A stretch of DNA of 64,000 bases from Neobacillus rhizophilus (GCF_018343535.1 NZ_JAGYPF010000004.1:517666-581665); one strand, 5' to 3'. Numbered from the stretch's first letter, positions 1 through 8,866 are shown. The notes: generated by a model not told the origin, from the letters alone. Program-made: numbers and translations.

Positions 1-74
1 TTGAAAAAACTTCCATTAATAATATCGCCAGTGTTCCCTATCCTATAAAGGTAAATATGATTGGAGGAATTTTC

Positions 75-509
75 ATGGCACAATTAAGAGACATTATGAC
101 ATCAAATGTTGTTACAGTTAATGAAACACAGACCGTACAGGAAGCTGCAGCGTTAATGAGCGAATATAATATCGGAGCGATCCCAGTAGTAAATAACAAC
201 AAACAAATTGTTGGAATTGTAACAGATCGGGATATAACACTTCGTACGACAGCTCAAGGTGAAGATGCACAAACACCAGTATCTGAAGTCATGACTGCAC
301 AGCAAATCGTCCAAGGTACACCTGATATGGATGTTCATCAGGCAGCAGATTTAATGGCAGAGCAGCAAATTCGCCGACTGCCGGTAGTCGAAAACGGACA
401 AATAGTAGGAATGGTTGCTTTAGGTGATTTAGCCGTACAAAATCAATATGCAAACGAGGCAGAAGAGGCATTACAAAGTATTTCAACTCCTTCTGCACCA
501 CAACAATAG
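75..509 (+). CDS. Two-CBS-domain protein
   Basis: This 144-residue cytosolic protein is made almost entirely of two CBS domains, at about residues 7-60 and 73-125. Each carries the usual 'V.V..D/..A..LM' pattern and an 'IPVV'- or 'LPVV'-type strand followed by 'IVGIVTDRD' or 'IVGMVALGD'. CBS pairs bind adenosine nucleotides and act as energy or redox sensors; the ligand cannot be read from sequence. I chose the ATG at 75 because GGAGG lies just upstream (63-67), while the ATG at 57 has no site of its own. The C-terminal tail of about 20 residues is polar. The protein resembles stand-alone stress-type CBS proteins of Bacillus such as YhcV (family knowledge). It is monocistronic, with a terminator directly downstream. 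Confidence 0.9.
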   Translation: MAQLRDIMTSNVVTVNETQTVQEAAALMSEYNIGAIPVVNNNKQIVGIVTDRDITLRTTAQGEDAQTPVSEVMTAQQIVQGTPDMDVHQAADLMAEQQIRRLPVVENGQIVGMVALGDLAVQNQYANEAEEALQSISTPSAPQQ

Positions 510-528
510 TAAGTGGATACTTTTAAAA

Positions 529-564
529 GCACAGATCCAGACCAGGGTCTGTGCCGCCATTTTT
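529..564 (+). terminator. Rho-independent terminator of the CBS gene
   Basis: A 10-bp stem (529-538 with 545-554, one G-U pair) is followed by a T-rich run (561-564). It lies 20 bases after the CBS stop codon. Confidence 0.8.
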
Positions 565-645
565 ATAATAGAAGTGATTGGCGGTTTATTAATCAATTAT
601 GATGAATGCCAATTCAAATATATAACCGGCAGTGTAGTGAAATTA

Positions 646-690
646 ATTTCAAAAACTAAAAACAGAGTATGGAAATTTCCCATACTCTGT
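646..690 (-). terminator. Terminator for the small minus-strand ORF at 737-874
   Basis: An 11-12 bp perfect stem (661-672 with 679-690) is followed, on the minus strand, by a T-rich tract (GTTTTTAGTTTTT). It sits about 47 bases beyond the stop codon of the 45-residue minus-strand ORF, which supports that ORF being transcribed. Confidence 0.6.
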
Positions 691-736
691 TATTATTGTG
701 ATCCTCGCCAAATATGGTCCAACAGGTCTTAGGTGC

Positions 737-874
737 TTAAAACGGCTCGATAGCTTTCTCGTTTTTACCGGTTTGAGGCTGATTTTCAATACTTCTTGCT
801 TCGACTTCCTTGGGAATTTCTTTAAGGTGATTATTTACTTCTTCTACTTGATTCGTATTTCTCATTTCATCCAT
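737..874 (-). CDS. Small hydrophilic hypothetical protein (45 aa)
   Basis: This minus-strand ORF begins with MDEMRNTNQVEEVNNHLKEI and ends at a TAA at 737-739. It is strongly Glu/Asn/Lys-rich, has no hydrophobic segment and no cysteines. A GAGG sits about 10 bases upstream of the ATG, and a good minus-strand terminator follows. It is too short for routine gene callers. The composition resembles small acidic spore or stress proteins of Bacillus, but I do not recognise a family. Confidence 0.45.
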   Translation of the reverse strand: MDEMRNTNQVEEVNNHLKEIPKEVEARSIENQPQTGKNEKAIEPF

Positions 875-943
875 TTTCCAAAACCTCAATTCATTTAAAT
901 ATTTAATAAATATAGTATGCAGCAGTGACGAAGATTTTATGTT

Positions 944-1113
944 CGATGAATGGGCTAGAAATAAGTTTTAACCTTGCCTCAGGATAAAAGTAGTGTTATG
1001 TAAACCCGGAGAAGATGATCAAAAGCTTACGCATCCCTGGCCAAAGGGATGTGGAGGCAATCCAAAGGAATGGTTTCAGGAGGATGTGCATTATAAAACA
1101 GAGGTACAAATGT
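944..1113 (+). pseudogene. Fossil of a DUF1643-like gene (paralogue of the gene at 40537)
   Basis: Bases 944-961 match the stretch of the 40537 gene that encodes MNGLEIE. After an internal deletion, 975-1113 match its C-terminal part: 'SxLPxDK' followed by 'PGEDxxKxxHPxxxGxGGNPxEW'. The two parts are in different frames and stop codons interrupt the reading, so this cannot be functional. The intact relative lies between the two McrB-like operons, so the fossil may mark an earlier position of part of that accessory module. Confidence 0.7.
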
Positions 1114-1308
1114 AGAGGACTTTCATCCATTTTCTAAAGAATGATTGTAGCTGCGATTTCCACGAATATTTTGATACTTAATCCATATGTATCTAATATG
1201 TTCTTAATCTTACGAAATGGGGGAATGAACTGGGAAATAAGTCTGTGAAAATGCCTGATGACACGGTCAATGGATGTGAAGGAAATACTGCCTAAGGAAG
1301 GTGTTGTT

Positions 1309-1869
1309 ATGACATCACAGAAATTGGTAAATGCTTTGGCACTTTTTTCTGTTTTGGGTGGTTTACTAATCATTGTAACGCAGGCTTGGTTTTTTGTGAC
1401 TCCCGACTCCATTTATGCCACATATTTAGATCAGGTTGGGTACATTTTCATACTGCTTGGAGCAATCGGACTTTATTTTGGCCAGTTTAAAAATCTCGGA
1501 GCGTTTGGATTGTTTAGTTTTATATTTTTAATAATTGGATTATCTCTCTGGTTAGGTGTGAAATGGTATCAATCATTTTTAATCGAAGATTTGCTAGCTT
1601 TTGATTCCAAAGTATTAGATTCACTGCCGACCGGCTTTATAGGTCATATGTTCTCGGTCTATTTGTTACTATTTGGAGTATTGCTATACGGAATTGCGAA
1701 TGCATGGAAAGGTGTCCGATGGGCGGGGTGGCTTTTAATCATAGCCTCTGTTGCCGAAGTGATTCCATTTGGCACCTATGTTGCGCAATTAATTGCCGGA
1801 ATCGGTTTTGCATGGTTAGGCATTACAGTAAGGAAAAACGTGAAGGAAGAGCCTGGGAAATTAGTATAA
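1309..1869 (+). CDS. Small multi-pass membrane protein
   Basis: This 186-residue protein has about six hydrophobic segments (roughly residues 8-30, 42-58, 62-82, 112-130, 138-155 and 158-177) and a short basic C-terminal tail (RKNVKEEPGK). I chose the ATG at 1309 because AAGGAAGG precedes it by six bases; an upstream in-frame ATG at 1258 has no site. I do not recognise the family. No catalytic motif is evident. A DoxX-like or general permease-like fold is possible but unproven. The gene is monocistronic, with a terminator 20 bases after the stop. Confidence 0.75.
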   Translation: MTSQKLVNALALFSVLGGLLIIVTQAWFFVTPDSIYATYLDQVGYIFILLGAIGLYFGQFKNLGAFGLFSFIFLIIGLSLWLGVKWYQSFLIEDLLAFDSKVLDSLPTGFIGHMFSVYLLLFGVLLYGIANAWKGVRWAGWLLIIASVAEVIPFGTYVAQLIAGIGFAWLGITVRKNVKEEPGKLV

Positions 1870-1891
1870 GTCCCTTTGATAAAACTTGGAG

Positions 1892-1916
1892 AAGCCCAGT
1901 GACGGGCTTTTTTTAT
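1892..1916 (+). terminator. Rho-independent terminator after the membrane-protein gene
   Basis: AAGCCC-AGTGA-CGGGCTT stem-loop followed by seven T residues, 22 bases after the stop codon at 1869. Confidence 0.85.
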
Positions 1917-2235
1917 TGGCTTTATATTCGCTGTTAGGTTCCCGAACCGCCCCGGTACCCTTTTAAACAAATAGGAAGCCTAGAGGAATTTCTTGGGTAC
2001 TTTCTATTGTTAATTTTCCTCGTAACAACATTTTAACTAGCCTCGTCCTAGTGATGGGCATTTTTTATATTAAACCTGCTTTATCGAAAGGCCTGGATTC
2101 AATTAACAGTCAGTTCTAAATAGTATCATCACTCCATGAATGTTGCTTTTTAGATGGGGAAATTTTACATATCTATTGTTTCTTTAATAAGAATCTATTA
2201 TCCTATATAAATAACCATATGTTAGGAGTGATTTG

Positions 2236-3213
2236 GTGAAGAGTAAATTCTTGTTGTCCTTTGTTACATTGCTCTTTGGATTAATGACCATTGCTGGAGG
2301 TGTTTCTGCCCAAACCGTTACATATCAACCATCGCTCGCACATAAAAATGGTGCGATGGCCTATGAACACATGAAATACCTTGCATATGAAATCGGTCAA
2401 AGGGTAGCTGGAACCGAAAAAGAAAGATTAGCAGAACAGTATATTAAAAGTCAGTTTGAGCGGATTGGGTTACAGACTGCTGTTCAAGAATTCACTTATA
2501 CAAGAAGTGGAAAACAAGTTTCATCATCAAATGTGATTGCCTATAAGCCTGGTAAATCTACCAAACAAATCATCGTAGGGGCTCACTATGACTCCGTTTC
2601 TAAAGGACTCGGTGTGGATGATAATGCTTCAGGAGTTGGTGTACTTTTAGAAACGGCTGAGGTTTTAAAGAATATTAATACACCTTACTCGATTTTATTT
2701 ATCGCATTTGGAGCTGAAGAAACTGGATTACGAGGGTCTAATTATTATGCGAACCATATGACTTCAAATGAGATTGCCAATACAGTTGGAATGATCAATT
2801 TAGACAGTCTTGCTGTAGGTGATAAAATGTATGTTTACGGCGACGAAGGTGAGGCTGGCTTCATTCGTAACCAAGCGTTAGAAATCGTAAAGAAGAAAAA
2901 GTTAAACGTGGAAACTAACCCAGGAGTAAACGCTGATTATCCAGCTGGCACAACTGGAGACTGGAGCGACCATGCACCTTTTAAAGCGAAGGGTATCCCT
3001 TACGGATATTTAGAAGCCACTAACTGGGAAATTGGTGATTTAGATGGCTATACTCAAACGGTTGATCATGGCGAAGTATGGCATACAACTAAAGATACAC
3101 TTGAGTTTATCGAGAATGCATATCCAGGGAGAATTAAGGAACATTTGTCCACCTTTAGTATTTTACTAACTGATATATTAAAATTTATGGACAAGACAAG
3201 CACTTCCAAATAA
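2236..3213 (+). CDS. Secreted M28-family zinc aminopeptidase
   Basis: The product is an exported metallopeptidase of about 325 residues. A signal peptide (residues 1-26, cleavage near VSAQT) precedes an M28 domain with the full set of co-catalytic zinc ligands: GAHYDS (His/Asp near 118-120), GVDDNASG (Asp near 130), GAEETGLRGS (catalytic Glu and zinc Glu near 162-163), INLDSL, and DWSDHAPF with the final His. Family members remove N-terminal residues from peptides outside the cell. A GTG start at 2236 is preferred, with TAGGAG seven bases upstream; a TTG one codon earlier (2233) is also possible. The gene stands alone and is followed by a strong terminator. The exact peptide specificity is unknown. 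Confidence 0.92.
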   Translation: MKSKFLLSFVTLLFGLMTIAGGVSAQTVTYQPSLAHKNGAMAYEHMKYLAYEIGQRVAGTEKERLAEQYIKSQFERIGLQTAVQEFTYTRSGKQVSSSNVIAYKPGKSTKQIIVGAHYDSVSKGLGVDDNASGVGVLLETAEVLKNINTPYSILFIAFGAEETGLRGSNYYANHMTSNEIANTVGMINLDSLAVGDKMYVYGDEGEAGFIRNQALEIVKKKKLNVETNPGVNADYPAGTTGDWSDHAPFKAKGIPYGYLEATNWEIGDLDGYTQTVDHGEVWHTTKDTLEFIENAYPGRIKEHLSTFSILLTDILKFMDKTSTSK

Positions 3214-3222
3214 TCCCATAAA

Positions 3223-3272
3223 AAAGAAAGGCTGCCTCACTCAAAGTGTGAGAAAGCCTTTCTTATTTTTTT
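3223..3272 (+). terminator. Rho-independent terminator after the M28 peptidase
   Basis: A long stem (AAGAAAGGCT...AGCCTTTCTT, with CTCAC/GTGAG inside) is followed by ATTTTTTTATT. Confidence 0.9.
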
Positions 3273-3370
3273 ATTATTCAAATAAAAGCGAAGACGAAGA
3301 AACCAATTTTGCCCTCGTTTTTTCTGTTATATAGTTTGGAGGACCAAGAGTGCTACTTTTATTAGGATGG

Positions 3371-3765
3371 ACGGGCTACATATGCTGCATATTTTTATCG
3401 GTTCAGCACATTTCTTGTGCTCACGGGCAAAATAGAATGCTCATTTTTACCGATTCGGCACTTTTTTAGTGCCCACAGGTAGAAAAGACCAATTTATTAT
3501 TACCAGTGAGACACTTTTTTTGTGCTCACGGGCAGAATAAATGGCTTATTTTTACCGGTGCGGCACTATTCTTGTGCCCGCGGGCAGAAAAGACCGGTTT
3601 ATTTTTACCGGTGCAGCACATTTCTTGTGCTCACGGGCAAAATAGAATGCTTATTTTTACCGGTGGGGCACTTTTCTTGTGCCCACGGGCAGAAAAGACT
3701 GATATATTTTTACCAGCAAGAGCCATCTCTTGTGCTCACGGTCAGAATAGAAGGCTTTTTAAAGA
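3371..3765. repeat. Tandem repeat array, ~52/53-bp units in alternating A and B types
   Basis: At least six full units begin near 3417, 3469, 3522, 3574, 3627 and 3679, with partial units at both ends. Type A units read GTGCTCACGGGCARAATA then TTTTTACCGGTG. Type B units read GTGCCCACGGGCAGAAAAGA then TTTTTACCGGTG. Each boundary holds a short hairpin GCAC-N6-8-GTGC. The A+B dimer is about 105 bp, a multiple of three, which is why reading frames stay open through it. No ribosome binding site or conserved protein pattern supports coding, so I treat it as non-coding. Confidence 0.85.
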
Positions 3766-3872
3766 AATTCACCCTCAACCGAGGCCGTTTTGTCTTTAAG
3801 AACTTATACTTAAGACTGTTTTTCAGCGATCTCAGACAGTTCTCATGACTCACGTCGGCCCCCTATTAAACC

Positions 3873-3909
3873 AAAAAATAAGGGCTGACTTCTTTAGCTA
3901 GTCAGCTCT
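3873..3909 (-). terminator. Terminator of the PC4-like gene
   Basis: The stem GAGCTGACT/AGTCAGCCC reads towards TTATTTTTTGG on the minus strand, a few bases past the stop codon at 3922. Confidence 0.75.
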
Positions 3910-3921
3910 GTCTAATCAGAA

Positions 3922-4143
3922 TCACAATTCCATCCCGTTTAATATATCCTTCAAAGCCTGCAGTTCCTCTTTTGTAAGTGTGATGCCTTTTCCCATCTTT
4001 TCATGGTCCGGTGCCCAATCCCGCAAATCATACTTGGGTTCTTTTCCGTTCCAGCTAACAAGATTCAATTCCTTATTCCAGCCTTTAGGCGATTCGGATA
4101 GTTTGCCTATTGATTCAGTTATCTCATATTTAATCTCTGCCAT
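3922..4143 (-). CDS. ydbC: YdbC/PC4-type single-strand DNA-binding protein
   Basis: This 73-residue protein matches the bacterial YdbC family, homologous to the transcriptional coactivator PC4/p15. Diagnostic stretches are 'GWNKELNLVSWNGKEPKYD', 'LRDWAPDHEKMGKGITL' and the C-terminal helix 'TKEELQALKDIL'. Family members form dimers that bind single-stranded DNA or melted duplex through the curved beta-sheet; the cellular role in Firmicutes is poorly defined. GGAGG lies about six bases before the ATG at 4143. The gene is alone, with its own terminator. Length is normal for the family. Confidence 0.9.
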   Translation of the reverse strand: MAEIKYEITESIGKLSESPKGWNKELNLVSWNGKEPKYDLRDWAPDHEKMGKGITLTKEELQALKDILNGMEL

Positions 4144-4370
4144 ACTGATCCTCCATTTCCTTTGCTGTCTATTATTATGGTCAAGCCAGCTTTGCGATAA
4201 ACTACTCTATTTACCTATTGATAGTGCTGTAATGACGAGAAAAAGCAACGCCTCGTTACCTATCTAGATCTTGTCCTGCTGCCCAAAACAACTTTAGATC
4301 ATCATAAGAACGAAATCGCTACGCAATGGGATTTTAAAAGCCCACTTCGACCGATATAAGTGGTAGATAC

Positions 4371-4667
4371 TTAAATTTTCCGTCTTCTTTCATATTGGAT
4401 AAGGGTAGGGAAATCCTTTTGATTTACAAACTTATAGTATTTGCGAACTGCATTGCCATAGCTACCATTGGCACTTATATCGAGTGTATCCCTAAGTTTT
4501 TTTAATATCTCATAAGTAGCTTGATCATCCATAACAACTTCATCTAAATTAACGCGAAATTCCTCTTCGACTCTTCTAGCTTTACTTAATCTTGATTTAA
4601 CAGCCTTACTTTTACTCTCAATGTTACTATCTTTTTCTAAAAATGAAATGAAATTTTCTTCTCTCAT
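4371..4667 (-). CDS. Hypothetical protein, mostly helical (98 aa)
   Basis: A short basic, predominantly helical protein (MREENFISFLEKDSNIES...) with no membrane segment. A good ribosome binding site (GAGGTGA) precedes the ATG at 4667. The pattern 'KAVKSRLSKARRVEE' followed by 'LRDTLDISANGSYGNAVRKY' is reminiscent of N-terminal core-binding regions in small phage or restriction-associated proteins, but I cannot assign a family. It has no co-directional neighbour. Confidence 0.6.
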   Translation of the reverse strand: MREENFISFLEKDSNIESKSKAVKSRLSKARRVEEEFRVNLDEVVMDDQATYEILKKLRDTLDISANGSYGNAVRKYYKFVNQKDFPTLIQYERRRKI

Positions 4668-4985
4668 TTTTTATTCACCTCAATATTTTTCTTAAGTTGA
4701 TTTTAACCTAAAAATGGTAGTTGTCTTTGAGATTTTACCGGTTAAAAACCGTCAATAACAATGATCGATTAAGCAGGGCTGCATGAACAACGCAGAAAAA
4801 AGTTCCGATTCATAATTTTATTATGTAAACTAATTCAGGAAATTAATAAACCTCGGTATTTCGAGCCGATGGGGAAATTTCCACCAAATCGAAATAATTC
4901 ACCACTACAGCAGCAGGTGTCCTTTGAAAAAAGATTTATAATGAAGATGATCGATTTTTTTCATGGAAATGGGGTTTGCAAGAGT

Positions 4986-5753
4986 ATGAAGCATGTTGTC
5001 ATCACGGGAAGTACAAGAGGAATTGGTTATGGATTGGCCCGGGAATTTTTACTGGCGGGATGTAAGGTAACGATCAATGGACAATCCAAGGAAAGTGTCG
5101 ATCGAGCATTGCAAAGCTTAAAAGAAATTAATCCTGATACTGTTGAAGGATATGCAGGAGCAGTTGATAAACGAGACGATTTGGAACAATTGTGGAATTA
5201 TGCCGAAAAACATTTTGGCACTATTGATATTTGGATAAACAATGCAGGAATTGACCAGGAGCGCAAGTATTTTTGGGAAATGGGCGAAGACGAGTTCTAT
5301 CAGGTTATTCACACGAATCTTAAAGGTGTTATGAACGGCTGCCATGTTGCCTTTAGTCATATGTTAAAACAAGGATTCGGCCAAATTTACAACATGGAGG
5401 GCTTCGGCAGCAATGGAATGATGCGCGAAAAGATGACGTTATAGGGGACATCCAAAAGTGCCGTCAGCTATTTTACCCGCTCTTTGGCAATTGAGGCCAA
5501 GCAGACTAATATAAAAATAGGGACGTTAAGTCCTGGAATGGTCGCGACCGATTTTCTGCGAAAATCCCTTGATGAACACAACCGGAAAATCTTCAACATC
5601 TTGGGCGATAAGGTTGAACCAGTAACGAAATTTCTGGCCTCGAAAGTGCTCGAAAATCAAGACAATGATGCAAAAATCCAATGGCTGACCAAACCAAAGG
5701 TAATGTGGCGATTTGCCAAATCTATGATTAGTAAAAGGGATATTTTTAAATAA
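4986..5753 (+). pseudogene. SDR oxidoreductase interrupted by a stop at the catalytic Tyr codon
   Basis: The reading frame encodes a classical short-chain dehydrogenase: a TGSTRGIG cofactor loop at the N-terminus, NNAG in the middle, and then a TAG (5442-5444) exactly where the Tyr of the YxxxK catalytic motif should be (MTL-stop-GTSK). The same frame continues without another break to 5753 (SAVSYFTRSLAIEAKQ and onward, a normal SDR C-terminus). A single-base change from TAT or TAC would explain it. The start at 4986 (MKHVVITG) fits SDR length; an upstream ATG at 4869 adds an atypical N-terminus. Unless the stop is read through or is a sequencing error, the product is an inactive fragment. 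Confidence 0.85.
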
Positions 5754-5777
5754 ATATGGCAGCCACTTTTTTAAATA

Positions 5778-5813
5778 GGGTTTCCAAACCAATGATTCGG
5801 GGTGTGGAAACCC
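5778..5813. terminator. Stem-loop between convergent SDR and ceramidase genes
   Basis: A 9-bp perfect stem (GGGTTTCCA/TGGAAACCC) lies between two convergent genes. No clear T-tract follows on either strand, so function as a terminator is uncertain. Confidence 0.4.
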
Positions 5814-5830
5814 TTAGGATGGCCTATAGA

Positions 5831-7147
5831 TTAATACAATCCTTCAATCGTTCTTCTAACAATGTCCCCAGCTTCTCTTCCTAATGAAACGGTTTCTTCA
5901 TAACCTGTGGTGCTCCATTCTGATTCTGGAATGAGGTAGCCTAACGTATCATGGGTTAGGCCCAGAAGCATTTTATGGTTACCTGGCATAAGGTCTCGAA
6001 TATTCAGACCCAAATTAGTCACCGCTTCACCTGGCAGGGTCACCATTTCAACGGCGTTCCTACCTTTGCCAAGCGTAATTCGAGAAATCTTGCTATCGAA
6101 AAAATATTGGAGTCCTTCCTGTCTCATTGCAGCATAGCCATTAAATAAACCCATATTTTTGGCGAAGATGAAGGATGGGTTTTCCACCGGGAAGGTGGCA
6201 TTCTGTGTTTGGAAAGCAATGCCCGGAGGGACCGTCTTGCTCTTTTCTATTGCTTCAAAAACGTATTTTGATAGAGATTGACCATAATCCTTAGCTAACG
6301 TATATTGTTCAGAAACCGGCACCTTCCAGTTTACATTGGGTTCAACATCCCCTTGGGCACCATTTACAAACATGGCAGTGCCGCCGTATTGTGACTCAAT
6401 TTCCTTCTCGAGCGAACCGACGAAATCGGAGGAAAGAAGTTTGTTATCATCCCTTAGTACAACTGGATGGGCAGCGAAATTTACCAGTGTTGCCAATGTC
6501 TTGTTTCCGGACTGTACCTGTAAAATCCCTAATGCATGATCGGTATATCCTAGGCCCCGGCGATTTTTGACTAACTCCTGCGGTACCGTCGTGGAACCCG
6601 TTCTAATAGTGGCATGCTTCATTTGATTTGTCGCTTTAACCACTGCCTTGATTGAATTCTCAATGAACAATTGTTTATAATCGGCTGGCACGCCACCCCA
6701 TAGTCCATTCAAATCTGGCCCGGCATGCGTATGGGTAGCGCTTATGACGATATGGTCTTCTGGAATCCCGGTCTGGCTTGATGCACCTTGACGAATGGCA
6801 TCGAGAATGACATTGCCGATAACTGTTGTATCAATGGTAAGGAAGACAAGAGAATCCTGACCAGACTTTACTGCCAGCGCACGTGCATAAATGCCATCGT
6901 TAGACACACCTTCAGCAGGTCCTCGACTCATATAGCCGCCATAGCCGCCCATGTATAACTTTTTTCCAGCCAATTGGCTCTGAGTTGGTGAAAGACTTAC
7001 CTTAGCGACACCTGCTGAGAAATCTGCGCTGGTTCCTGCCTGTGCAAACCCATACGATGGTGAATACACAACTCCACCCAGCAAAAGAGTTGTCATCACC
7101 ATTATGTAAGTAAATAATGATTTGAATCTACTAAACTTTTTAACCAT
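5831..7147 (-). CDS. Secreted neutral/alkaline ceramidase-like hydrolase
   Basis: This 438-residue protein has a signal peptide (about residues 1-36, SYGFAQAG) and the catalytic domain of neutral/alkaline non-lysosomal ceramidases. Supporting motifs are SATHTHAGPD (zinc-binding His pair), AAHPVVLRDD (His ligand) and FVNGAQGDVEPN (conserved NGAxGDxxPN). Typical ceramidases exceed 600 residues and carry a C-terminal immunoglobulin-like domain; this is the shorter N-terminal-domain-only type common in Bacillus, whose substrates are not established. The ATG at 7147 is chosen because GGAGGTG lies just upstream; the ATG at 7204 would add a non-signal extension. A 24-codon fragment of a paralogous 3' end is found at 27908-27979. 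Confidence 0.85.
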   Translation of the reverse strand: MVKKFSRFKSLFTYIMVMTTLLLGGVVYSPSYGFAQAGTSADFSAGVAKVSLSPTQSQLAGKKLYMGGYGGYMSRGPAEGVSNDGIYARALAVKSGQDSLVFLTIDTTVIGNVILDAIRQGASSQTGIPEDHIVISATHTHAGPDLNGLWGGVPADYKQLFIENSIKAVVKATNQMKHATIRTGSTTVPQELVKNRRGLGYTDHALGILQVQSGNKTLATLVNFAAHPVVLRDDNKLLSSDFVGSLEKEIESQYGGTAMFVNGAQGDVEPNVNWKVPVSEQYTLAKDYGQSLSKYVFEAIEKSKTVPPGIAFQTQNATFPVENPSFIFAKNMGLFNGYAAMRQEGLQYFFDSKISRITLGKGRNAVEMVTLPGEAVTNLGLNIRDLMPGNHKMLLGLTHDTLGYLIPESEWSTTGYEETVSLGREAGDIVRRTIEGLY

Positions 7148-7459
7148 CCAAACACCTCCAATATCTATTATTTTATTGTGAAGTCGACGCAGTACTAAAT
7201 GCAATGATATTTAATCTAAAAATTGCGACAATTAGTTCGAGATTCTATCATAGTAGGACTGATTTCACCGGTTTATAAGGAGTGAATCGTTAAAATTAAC
7301 GTCCGATAATGTCGAATGAAAATTCGGGATTCGAAATATCTATCATGCTATTATTTAATTAGCTATTCAAATTCGTTTAGCTGTCCAAATCTAATGAAAG
7401 GAGAAAACAAAGAGAGGAATGAACAGAAAACCTATTGGAATGAAAAGGAGTGAACATTA
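7148..7459. other. Divergent intergenic region of two secreted hydrolases
   Basis: About 310 bases separate the ceramidase-like and alpha/beta-hydrolase genes, which point away from each other. It is AT-rich and must hold both promoters, but I could not pick convincing -35/-10 pairs. Confidence 0.4.
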
Positions 7460-8866
7460 TTGAAAGCGCTCTCTAAAGGTCTGTCTTTACTTTCCATCAT
7501 TGCACTATCTACATCTTTGTTTGCGGCTTCAGCTTCAGCCGATACTTCTTCGAGTATTTCAACCGTACCCAACCCAACTATTACAGGACCGATCCTATCG
7601 GTTACTCCAGGTGACCCGTCTCATAATTATACGTTTGGGGCAACCAATATGGATTTAGCGAATAGAGGATATGTGGAAGAAGAGTTCTTCGTGGAAGGTA
7701 CTGCCCGGCAATATACAACCCCTTCTCTAGAAACAGGAACGTCAATTGAAAATGGTGATAAAGAATATAAAACTAGAATCGTGGTCCGTCGCCCAGCAAA
7801 TCAAAAGAATTTTAATGGTACGGTCCTACTAGAATGGTACAACGTTACAGCAGGGTTAGATATTGAGTTTGACTGGATGCTCTCTCGTGACTACATAACC
7901 CGTGCAGGATATGCTTGGGTGGGAGTCTCTGCACAGCGTGTTGGTGTTGATCGTTTAAAGGGTTGGAGTGAACGTTATAAAACGTTAGATGTAACGGATC
8001 AAGGGAAAATAACCAATGATGCTCTGTCGTATGATATTTATTCTCAAGTTGCCCAAGCACTTAGGAATCCAAAGGGAACAAATCCACTGGAAGGGCTGAA
8101 GGTAAACAAAATCATTGCAACAGGTCATTCTCAGTCTGCCGGTTATCTTGCACGTTACTATAACTCCATTCATCCGATTCATAATGTGATAGACGGTTTC
8201 GTCATCCGTGGAACATCTGTGCCTTTAAGAAAAGATCTCGACACCAAAATCTTCCGTATGATGGCTGAAACGGACGTAAGACAAGCGACAAGCTCTACAA
8301 CCTATGCTGCAAGCGATGAGGCAGATTCCAAAAACCTCCGCCGTTGGGAGGTAGCTGGAACATCCCATGTGGATTGGATACAGAGAGTGGGGTATGAACC
8401 AGTCCTAATTCGGGATTTAGGCGGAATCACGCCTATTCAGAGTTCACGTCCTCCATTTAGCAGAATACCATTTACTTATGTGCAAGATGCTGCCTATGAC
8501 TACATGGTAAAGTGGATTGATGGCCAGGCGGTTCCACCAACTGCTCCTCGTTTTTCGTGGATGGCAGATGGTGTGACGAAAGCAAGGGATACTTACGGAA
8601 ATGCCTTGGGAGGAATTAGATTGCCAGAACACGAAGTTCCAACTGGCGTTAATACAGGAGATAACTCGGGACCAGGATTTGAGCGTTTATACGGCTCTTC
8701 AGAACCATTTAAGCCAGCACTTCTAAGTCAGCTATATCCTAATCATGGCTCCTATGTCTCTAAAATGAACCAAGCTACCAATACTATTCTTAAGCAAGGT
8801 TTTATACTTAAGGATGATGCAGAATTAATAAGAGAGGCAGCTGCTAAGAGTTTAATTGGTAAATAG
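7460..8866 (+). CDS. Secreted alpha/beta-hydrolase-domain protein
   Basis: A TTG-initiated exported protein of 468 residues, with AGGAG nine bases upstream. A signal peptide spans about residues 1-27 (ASASADTS). The body matches the large alpha/beta-hydrolase-domain family: the nucleophile elbow GHSQSAGY is near residue 220, and a late GTSHVDW supplies a probable catalytic His. Proteins of this family are often annotated as putative esterases or peptidases without known substrate. The gene faces away from the ceramidase-like gene, so both secreted hydrolases may share a control region. The 3' side carries a terminator that also belongs to a fossil of another gene family. Confidence 0.82.
   Translation: MKALSKGLSLLSIIALSTSLFAASASADTSSSISTVPNPTITGPILSVTPGDPSHNYTFGATNMDLANRGYVEEEFFVEGTARQYTTPSLETGTSIENGDKEYKTRIVVRRPANQKNFNGTVLLEWYNVTAGLDIEFDWMLSRDYITRAGYAWVGVSAQRVGVDRLKGWSERYKTLDVTDQGKITNDALSYDIYSQVAQALRNPKGTNPLEGLKVNKIIATGHSQSAGYLARYYNSIHPIHNVIDGFVIRGTSVPLRKDLDTKIFRMMAETDVRQATSSTTYAASDEADSKNLRRWEVAGTSHVDWIQRVGYEPVLIRDLGGITPIQSSRPPFSRIPFTYVQDAAYDYMVKWIDGQAVPPTAPRFSWMADGVTKARDTYGNALGGIRLPEHEVPTGVNTGDNSGPGFERLYGSSEPFKPALLSQLYPNHGSYVSKMNQATNTILKQGFILKDDAELIREAAAKSLIGK

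Noticed and set aside
448..898. Plus-strand ORFs after the CBS gene
   Set aside because: They run through the terminators and opposite the better-supported minus-strand small gene.
3506..3848. Two overlapping ORFs (97 and 108 codons) with repeats such as 'SCAHGQNR' and 'LFLCPRAEKT'
   Set aside because: They follow the tandem repeat, whose dimer length is a multiple of three. Both frames stay open for that reason alone, and there is no ribosome binding site.
5442..5444. Pyrrolysine or other recoding at the TAG in the SDR
   Set aside because: Nothing in the window suggests a Pyl system; a point mutation at a Tyr codon is simpler.
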